A stretch of DNA of 64,000 bases, taken from positions 62,001-126,000 of the forward strand of contig DIWS01000004.1 of assembly GCA_002423585.1 (NCBI GenBank). The letters are read 5' to 3'. Origin of the DNA: Actinobacteria bacterium UBA6100 (lineage in GTDB: Bacteria; Actinomycetota; Coriobacteriia; Anaerosomatales; Anaerosomataceae). The position numbers and the translations under genes are program-made. The notes under the pieces were generated by a model. The model worked only from the letters and a program-made list of their open reading frames with translations. It did not search any database and had not been told where the DNA came from. Shown in pieces: positions 58,445 through 64,000 of the stretch. Each line of letters opens with the position of its first letter. Position 1 is the stretch's first letter.

Positions 58445-59424
58445 TGAGACGCGTCCGCATCGCCGCACTGTTGCTCCTTGGAGTTCTCGTGGGGGGCACG
58501 CTGGGCTACATGATCATCGAGCGGTGGAGTCTGCTCGACAGCGCGTATATGACCGTCATCACTGTGGCCACGGTCGGATTCCGGGAAGTGCACACGCTGT
58601 CCGATGCGGGACAGTGGTTCACCATCGCGCTCATCTTCGCGGGCGTGGGTGGCATCGCGTATTCGATCGGCACGATCGCCGAGTTCATGGTCGAGGGACC
58701 ACTGATCGAACTGCTGGAGGGACGACGCATGGCGAAGCGCATCGGGGAGCTGAGTGGTCATCACGTGGTCGTTGGTATGGGACGCGTCGGGTCGGTCGTG
58801 TGCCAGACCCTGGCATCCCAGGGCGTGACGTTCGTCGTCGTCGACCAGGACGACGAGTGCATCGAACTCGCCGAGGAGCACGGATGGCTGTACTTGCAGG
58901 GGGATGCCACTAACGAGGAAGTGCTCGAGGCAGCGGGTGTGACCAGGGCCAGGGGCCTGGTCACGGCTCTCGATACGGACGCGGACAACCTATTCGTATC
59001 CCTCACCGCCCGAGGCATGAATCCGGCACTCTACATCGTCGCACGGTCATCCACGCTGGCGTCCGAGGGCAAGATCCTCAAGGCCGGCGCCGATCGCGTG
59101 ATCACACCGAACGTGATCGGTGGTCGTCGCATGGCGACCAGCCTACTCGACCCGCTCGTCGCGGACTACCTCGACATCGTCACCCACAGCGATGAGCTCG
59201 AATACCGACTGGAGACCATGTCCATCAGTGCCGACTCGCGGGTCGTGGGCCAGCCTATCCGCGATGTCCGCATCCGGGACGTGACGGGCGCGTTCATCCT
59301 CGCCATCGCCGACGGCGAGTCGATGGACCGGAATCCATCGCCTACCAGGGTGCTGTGCGCGGGGGATCGGATCGTCGCACTCGGAACGCGTAGTCAACTC
59401 GACGCGCTCGCTGCGATGCTCTAG
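58444..59424 (+). CDS. potassium-channel-like protein with RCK (TrkA-N/TrkA-C) domains
   Basis: 326 residues. Two membrane helices flank a pore loop: ITVATVGFREVHTLS replaces the TVGYGD filter with TVGFRE. The RCK domain begins HHVVVGMGRVGSVVCQTLA with a Rossmann GxGxxG and acidic VVDQDDE, followed by TrkA-C (SRVVGQPIRDVRIRDVTGAF). It is a two-helix K+ channel gated by a nucleotide or cation. The altered filter may reduce K+ selectivity. Confidence 0.88.
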   Translation: MRRVRIAALLLLGVLVGGTLGYMIIERWSLLDSAYMTVITVATVGFREVHTLSDAGQWFTIALIFAGVGGIAYSIGTIAEFMVEGPLIELLEGRRMAKRIGELSGHHVVVGMGRVGSVVCQTLASQGVTFVVVDQDDECIELAEEHGWLYLQGDATNEEVLEAAGVTRARGLVTALDTDADNLFVSLTARGMNPALYIVARSSTLASEGKILKAGADRVITPNVIGGRRMATSLLDPLVADYLDIVTHSDELEYRLETMSISADSRVVGQPIRDVRIRDVTGAFILAIADGESMDRNPSPTRVLCAGDRIVALGTRSQLDALAAML

Positions 59425-59487
59425 GGAGTGCTCTCTCAGCGTGGTGCGTTACACTAGCCCGGACAACCCAGACACCAGGAGGAGCGC

Positions 59488-60003
59488 GTGGACCTCGAGC
59501 AGTACATCAGGGACATCCCGGACTTTCCCAAAGAGGGCGTTGTGTTCAAGGACATCACGCCACTTCTCGCCAGCGCTGACGGATTCCGCGGCGCCATCGA
59601 CACGATCGCTGCGGAGTACGCGGACGCCGGTGTGACGAAGGTGATGGGGGCCGAGGCGCGCGGGTTCATCTTCGGCGGCGCTCTTGCCTATAAGCTCGGG
59701 GCCGGCTTCATCCCGGCCCGAAAGCCGGGTAAGCTGCCGTGGAACACGACATCGCACGCATACGCCCTCGAGTACGGCACAGACTCGCTCGAAGTGCACA
59801 CGGATGCCTTCTCGGCGGACGACATCGTGCTCATCGTGGATGATGTGCTGGCGACGGGCGGCACTGCGGCCGCCAAGGCGATGCTCGTGGAGAAGATGGG
59901 TGCCACCGTGGCCGGGTTCGCGTTCCTGATCGAGCTCGACTTCCTCGACGGCCGCAGCAAACTGGGAGAGCCCAAGATCATCTCGCTCATCCACGTGTCC
60001 TGA
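59488..60003 (+). CDS. apt: adenine phosphoribosyltransferase
   Basis: 171 residues from GTG 59488 with AGGAGG upstream. IPDFPKEGVVFKDITPLL, MGAEARGFIFGGALAYKLG and VLIVDDVLATGGTAAAKAM (PRPP loop) are all canonical. It salvages adenine to AMP. In many actinobacteria it lies near relA; not here. A TACACT -10-like hexamer lies about 40 nt upstream in the short gap. Confidence 0.95.
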   Translation: MDLEQYIRDIPDFPKEGVVFKDITPLLASADGFRGAIDTIAAEYADAGVTKVMGAEARGFIFGGALAYKLGAGFIPARKPGKLPWNTTSHAYALEYGTDSLEVHTDAFSADDIVLIVDDVLATGGTAAAKAMLVEKMGATVAGFAFLIELDFLDGRSKLGEPKIISLIHVS

Positions 60004-60068
60004 TCTCGATCCGCACGATCCCGGAGCGGCTCGTCGGCCACACGCCGCGGGCCGTTGCGCGTGTACGG

Positions 60069-61175
60069 TCACTGGACCGGGAGGACGATCTCCACGTCGA
60101 CCGTGGCAACCCCGGAGAACCCGAGCTCCTGCGCTGCGGCCTTGGACAGGTCGAGGTCGCGGCCGTCGATGTACGGGCCCCGGTCGTTCACGTAGACGAT
60201 GACGCGCCGGTTCCCGCGGGTGAGCGCAAGCACCGTGCCGAAGGGGAGGGTACGGGACGCGCAAGTGAGATCGTCTTCGTTGAAGATCTGTCCTGAGGCG
60301 GTGCCCCGACCGTTGAAGCCCGGTCCATACCAGCTGCAGACCGCGGAGAAAGTACGGCCCGCGGACACGTACGAGCGCGGCATGTACGCGGAGATGATGT
60401 AAGCGAGTCCCGGACGGCTGTCAACCGATGCCGTCGCACGGGGGATGACGGTGCCGATGGGGATCGAAGCTCCCCGCCACTGTTGGCGGGTGGACGCCGT
60501 CAGCTGACGGGCCTGGAGTAGCGCGTCGCGCGCCTCGACGGTCAGCCGGGCGACGAGGGCCTCCTGCTCGGAGAGTAGCGCGCTCAGCGAAGTGATCCGC
60601 TGTTGTTGCGCGGCTTTGAGGGTGCGGTCCTGCGCTTGTATGTCCGCGAGCACCGTCTGCTGGTACCGGGCGTTGGCGGCGGCCAAGTTGAGATCGGATA
60701 CCATCCGGCTGTCACCCTCGGCGATCCGTGTGAGGATGGCGGCGCGCGAGAAGAGTTCTGTGAGCGTGTCGGATGTAAGAAGGATGCTCAGCGGATCGAG
60801 CGAGCCGCGCTTGTAGACCGTCACGAGCCGGCCTCGGAAGCGCTCCTCGGCCTCGGACAGGGTTGCCTCGGCGGCGTCGACTGAGGCCTGTTGCTCGAGC
60901 AGGCGCTGCGTGGTGACCGCGAGACGCGCCTCGAGGGCTCGGGTGTCCTCGTCCAGCGAGGTGATCTCGGCCTCGAGCTCCAGTGCACGGGCGGTGGCGG
61001 CATCGAGTTCGCCGGTGACGCCGCTCAGGTCCGCCGCAAGACGGGCGAAGGGGATGGTGACCGAGTCGGGCATCGGGGTGGGGGTGGTGGTGGTCGACTG
61101 GGCGTGCGCGGGCGTCGCGGCGAAGGCGAGGAGCGCGAACGCCGCGGCACAGCCGATGAGGCGGATCTCGCGCAT
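60069..61175 (-). CDS. secreted coiled-coil protein with C-terminal RlpA-like double-psi beta-barrel
   Basis: 368 residues; MREIRLIG start at 61175 has GGAGGTGTG ahead. Signal peptide ends near AHAQ. A long coiled coil (about 35-210) includes VYKRGSLDPLSILLTSDTLTELFSRAAILTRI, resembling the PcsB-type coiled-coil head. The C-terminal ~110 residues hold the RlpA/3D barrel: CSWYGPGFNGRGTASGQIFN and VYVNDRGPYIDGRDLDLSKAAAQEL, with the catalytic-type Asp residues. It probably cleaves glycan or is a septal hydrolase. Divergent from a sister gene with the same head and a different hydrolase tail. Confidence 0.85.
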   Translation of the reverse strand: MREIRLIGCAAAFALLAFAATPAHAQSTTTTPTPMPDSVTIPFARLAADLSGVTGELDAATARALELEAEITSLDEDTRALEARLAVTTQRLLEQQASVDAAEATLSEAEERFRGRLVTVYKRGSLDPLSILLTSDTLTELFSRAAILTRIAEGDSRMVSDLNLAAANARYQQTVLADIQAQDRTLKAAQQQRITSLSALLSEQEALVARLTVEARDALLQARQLTASTRQQWRGASIPIGTVIPRATASVDSRPGLAYIISAYMPRSYVSAGRTFSAVCSWYGPGFNGRGTASGQIFNEDDLTCASRTLPFGTVLALTRGNRRVIVYVNDRGPYIDGRDLDLSKAAAQELGFSGVATVDVEIVLPVQ

Positions 61176-61334
61176 CACACCTCCACTCGGACGCCGTGGT
61201 GACACGCTCGGACACCAATGCTAGCAGAAGGTCACGCGGCGCACTGTGGTACACTTCAGACTGTAGGGGCGGTCACGACCGGCCTCTGCTGGCGGCCTCT
61301 AGACACACCATCATCTGCAGCACGGAGGTTCCAG

Positions 61335-62471
61335 ATGCGGATCGCCACCGCACATGCGTCCCGGATAGGGGCCGTCGCCCTGGCGCTCGCCCTCACCGTT
61401 CACACGCTGCCCTCTGCTGCCTTCGGCGCGCCCAACACACCTGAGATCGAGGCGAAGCAGGAAGAAGCCCTCTCGGCACAGGCCGAACTCGAGCGCATGA
61501 ACGTCGAGCTCGAGATCCGGGTGGAGGAGTACAACGCCCTCACCGAATCACTCGAGCGCACCCGTGAGGACATTCTTCTCACTCAGGCAGAACTCGAGCG
61601 CGCGCGGGAGGAACTCGACGCCGCGCAGGAAACGCTCTCGCGTCGCGCGACCAGCATCTATAAGGGCGGTGCCACAGACGCGCTCGAGGTCTTCCTGGGC
61701 GCCCGGTCGTTCACCGACTTCCTCACCCTCCTGGATCTGGCTGTGCGCATCAGCAACGCCGACGCGGCGATGGTCGCCGAGGTCGAGGCCGCGAAGTCGC
61801 GCGTGGAGGCTACGGTCGTGGTACTCGAACAGCGCCAGGCCGAGCAAGTGTCGCTGCAGTCGGAGGCCGAGGCCCGGGCGAGACAGATCCAGGCCGATGT
61901 CGAATCGCAGGAGCGCTTCGTCGGCCGGTTGAACACCGAGGTGCGTGCGTTGATCGCTGCCGAAGAGGAGCGCCTACGCAAGTTGGCCGAGGAGCGCGCC
62001 CGTCAGGCGGCTGCCGCGGCCGCGGCTGCGGCAGCCCGCGGTTCGTCGTCAGGCGATCGCGCAGCGGCGGACCCATCGACGCTGGGGGCCGGCCAGTCGC
62101 AGGTCGTGGCGATAGCGCTCCAGTATCTCGGGGTGCCTTACGTCTGGGGCGGCTCCACACCGAGCGGCTTCGACTGCTCCGGGCTCACGCAGTACTGCTA
62201 CCGGCAAGTGGGCGTGTCCCTGCCGCGGACCAGCCAGTCGCAGTACTACGCAGGTCAGCACATCGCGCGCGATCGGCTCGACTTGCTCAAGCCGGGCGAC
62301 CTCGTCTTCTTCGGCACCGACGGGGACGCCGACAGCGTCCATCACGTCGGCATGTACGTGGGTGACGGGAACTACGTCCATGCGCCATACACGGGGGCTT
62401 CCGTACGCGTGGATTCGCTGACCTCGCGGGTCTCGAGTCGGGGAGACTACGTGGGGGCTTCGCGCTTCTGA
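61335..62471 (+). CDS. NlpC/P60 peptidoglycan hydrolase with coiled-coil head
   Basis: 378 residues, ATG after CGGAGG. Signal peptide to about residue 33 (AFGAP); coiled coil to ~235 containing SIYKGGATDALEVFLGARSFTDFLTLLDLAVRI, the same PcsB-type block as the divergent neighbour; an Ala-rich hinge; then NlpC/P60: VPYVWGGSTPSGFDCSGLTQY (catalytic Cys), VHHVGMYVGDGNYVHAP (two His). It should hydrolyse peptidoglycan stem peptides; such coiled-coil proteins are activated by FtsEX. Confidence 0.92.
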   Translation: MRIATAHASRIGAVALALALTVHTLPSAAFGAPNTPEIEAKQEEALSAQAELERMNVELEIRVEEYNALTESLERTREDILLTQAELERAREELDAAQETLSRRATSIYKGGATDALEVFLGARSFTDFLTLLDLAVRISNADAAMVAEVEAAKSRVEATVVVLEQRQAEQVSLQSEAEARARQIQADVESQERFVGRLNTEVRALIAAEEERLRKLAEERARQAAAAAAAAAARGSSSGDRAAADPSTLGAGQSQVVAIALQYLGVPYVWGGSTPSGFDCSGLTQYCYRQVGVSLPRTSQSQYYAGQHIARDRLDLLKPGDLVFFGTDGDADSVHHVGMYVGDGNYVHAPYTGASVRVDSLTSRVSSRGDYVGASRF

Positions 62472-62586
62472 GGTCCTCCGGAGACGCCGGATCGGCCCTC
62501 ATCCCATGCCCGGCGGTGTATCCGCGCTGTGCTATGATTCTCCGAACTTCGGCTTTGATAGGCCGTCTATCCGCGCGGAGGTGGTC

Positions 62587-64000
62587 GTGGCTCCTATCCT
62601 GATGTCCGGCAATGAGGCCATTGCGCGAGGTGCCTGGGAGGCCGGAGTGGCCGTCGGGGTAGGGTATCCCGGCACGCCGTCGACCGAGGTCCTCGAGAAC
62701 CTCGTCGGGTACGAGTCGGTCCTTTGCGAGTGGGCGCCCAACGAGAAGGTAGCGGCCGAGGTCGCGGGCGGGGTCTCATTCGGCGGTCGGCGCGCCCTGG
62801 TGACGATGAAGCACGTCGGCCTGAACGTCGCCGCCGATCCACTCTTCACTCAGGCGTATACCGGGGTCACCGGGGGTCTCGTGTATCTGGTGGCCGATGA
62901 TCCGGGAATGCACAGCTCCCAGAACGAGCAGGACACACGCAACCTTGCTGCCGCGGCGCACGTCCCGGTGTTCGAACCATCGGACAGCCAGGAGGCGCTC
63001 GAGTTCATGCGTGAAGCGTTCACCGTCTCCGAGCGCTTCGACGTTCCCGTCATCGTGAGGATGACCACGCGTGTTTCGCACGCCAAGTCGTTGGTGGACG
63101 TGGGAGAGCGGAGTGAGGTGCCCCCGGTGCCTTACGCGAAGAACACTCAGAAGTATGTGATGATGCCGGGCATGGCTCGGCTTCGCCGGGTAGACCTCGA
63201 CGCGAGGCTTGCGACTCTCACTGAGTACGCTCGCGAATGCCCGGCCAACAGGGTCGAGATGCGAGACCCGTCGCTGGGCATCGTGACCTCGGGAATCTCC
63301 TATCAGTATGTGCGCGAAGCGCTGCCTGAGGCATCGATCCTGAAGCTCGGGTTCACACATCCGTTGTCGGACGACCTCATCCTCGACTTCACCTCCAGGG
63401 TGGAGCGTGTGGCGGTCGCCGAGGAGCTCGGGCCGTACCTGAGCCTGAGGCTTCAGGTCCTGGGCGTCGAGCAGGTGGAGACCGGCCTGCCGGCGATCGG
63501 GGAGCTGTCACCGGTCACCATCGGACGGGCGTTCGGATCGGTGGTCCCGCCGGTCCGTGCGACGATCCCGGATCTTCCTCCTCGTCCGCCGCTGCTGTGC
63601 CCCGGATGTCCTCACCGTGGCGTGTTCCACGCGCTGGGCAAGATGCACGCCGTGGTCACCGGGGACATCGGGTGTTACACGCTTGCGGCGCTGGCCCCGC
63701 TCAAGGCGATGGACAGCTGTGTGTGTATGGGCGCCAGTATCGGTATGAGTCACGGAGCCGCGCTCGCAGGGGTGGACTCCGGCCCGGTCGTGGCCGTGAT
63801 CGGCGACTCGACGTTCGCTCACTCGGGCATGACCGGCCTGCTGCACATGGCCTACAGCCGAAGTGCAGGCACGGTCGTCGTTCTCGACAACCGGACCACC
63901 GCCATGACAGGGCATCAGGGCAACCCCGTGAGCGGCGTGGCCATCGGCGGCGGGGCGGCCCCGGCCGTGGATCTGGAGGCGCTCGCGCGTGCGCTCGGCG
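62587..64000 (+). CDS. iorA: indolepyruvate:ferredoxin oxidoreductase alpha subunit (3' end outside window)
   Basis: 471 codons visible from GTG 62587 with GCGGAGG ahead; the right edge cuts the gene, so the C-terminal ferredoxin domain is not seen. LMSGNEAIARGAWEAGVAVGVGYPGTPSTEVLE is the alpha-type opening, VSFGGRRALVTMKHVGLNVAADPLF the substrate-side block, LLCPGCPHRGVFHAL the TPP-domain start, and AVIGDSTFAHSGMTGL the Mg-TPP motif. It converts aryl pyruvates from aromatic amino acids to aryl-acetyl-CoA; paaK and the ACT protein at 46-47.7 kb fit the same pathway. Confidence 0.94.
   Translation, partial: MAPILMSGNEAIARGAWEAGVAVGVGYPGTPSTEVLENLVGYESVLCEWAPNEKVAAEVAGGVSFGGRRALVTMKHVGLNVAADPLFTQAYTGVTGGLVYLVADDPGMHSSQNEQDTRNLAAAAHVPVFEPSDSQEALEFMREAFTVSERFDVPVIVRMTTRVSHAKSLVDVGERSEVPPVPYAKNTQKYVMMPGMARLRRVDLDARLATLTEYARECPANRVEMRDPSLGIVTSGISYQYVREALPEASILKLGFTHPLSDDLILDFTSRVERVAVAEELGPYLSLRLQVLGVEQVETGLPAIGELSPVTIGRAFGSVVPPVRATIPDLPPRPPLLCPGCPHRGVFHALGKMHAVVTGDIGCYTLAALAPLKAMDSCVCMGASIGMSHGAALAGVDSGPVVAVIGDSTFAHSGMTGLLHMAYSRSAGTVVVLDNRTTAMTGHQGNPVSGVAIGGGAAPAVDLEALARALG

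Overview
The window is GC-rich and, from about 10.7 kb to its right end, reads as a high-GC anaerobic actinobacterium, probably of the Coriobacteriia/OPB41 type. The signs are an actinobacterial-type integration host factor next to gmk and rpoZ, a gcvH-FHA-MerR(FtsR) arrangement like that of mycobacteria, an RsiG-like small helical protein, a gcv operon with split P subunits, ferredoxin-dependent 2-oxoacid and indolepyruvate oxidoreductases, a rubrerythrin and a polyferredoxin. The first ~10 kb look different: they use the ATA isoleucine codon often and encode a TonB-dependent outer-membrane receptor ending in Phe, which a monoderm actinobacterium should not need. The two compositions meet inside carB, so this is either a transferred or recombined segment or an assembly join.

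Layout. 1-1.7 kb: an HD-GYP cyclic-di-GMP phosphodiesterase (minus strand, running off the left edge) with a GEMM-I type riboswitch in its leader. 1.7-6.5 kb: TonB-dependent receptor, MFS transporter, flavoprotein. 6.5-13.8 kb: pyrimidine operon carA-carB-pyrK-pyrD-pyrF-pyrE, in which CarA has lost its glutaminase residues and CarB is altered at both ATP sites. 13.8-17.9 kb: mihF-gmk-rpoZ, thiI, a queuosine-tRNA mannosyltransferase-like gene and a macro-domain remnant. 17.9-21.5 kb: a repeat cluster, then PadR, two membrane proteins and an ABC exporter. 21.5-26.6 kb: rubrerythrin, DJ-1, polyferredoxin, lipoprotein, sugar-isomerase-like gene. 26.6-31.9 kb: korAB divergent from coaBC, then vanZ and an M23 peptidase. 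32.0-35.7 kb: tRNA-Pro(GGG), followed by an esterase and a two-component system enclosed by a second copy of the tRNA 3' end. 35.7-47.7 kb: stress, lipid, cell-wall and nucleotide-sugar genes (csbD, mltG, corA, pgsA, manC-like, vanW), then paaK with an ACT protein. 47.7-50.4 kb: degenerate GGDEF protein, prepilin, DD-carboxypeptidase. 50.4-55.5 kb: gcvT-gcvH-gcvPA-gcvPB-lipoate ligase. 55.6-59.4 kb: RsiG-like, hypothetical, FHA, FtsR-like, nuclease-fold, hpt, K+ channel. 59.5-62.5 kb: apt, then divergent RlpA-type and NlpC/P60-type proteins that share a coiled-coil head. 62.6 kb to the end: iorA, cut by the right edge.

The most unusual content is the CarA/CarB pair: it keeps the position of a pyrimidine-operon carbamoyl-phosphate synthetase but lacks the glutaminase catalytic residues and several metal/phosphate ligands. 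Second is a scattered cyclic-dinucleotide theme: riboswitch plus HD-GYP at the left end, a GGDEF protein with a broken signature, and an RsiG-like protein whose ligand motif has one substitution.
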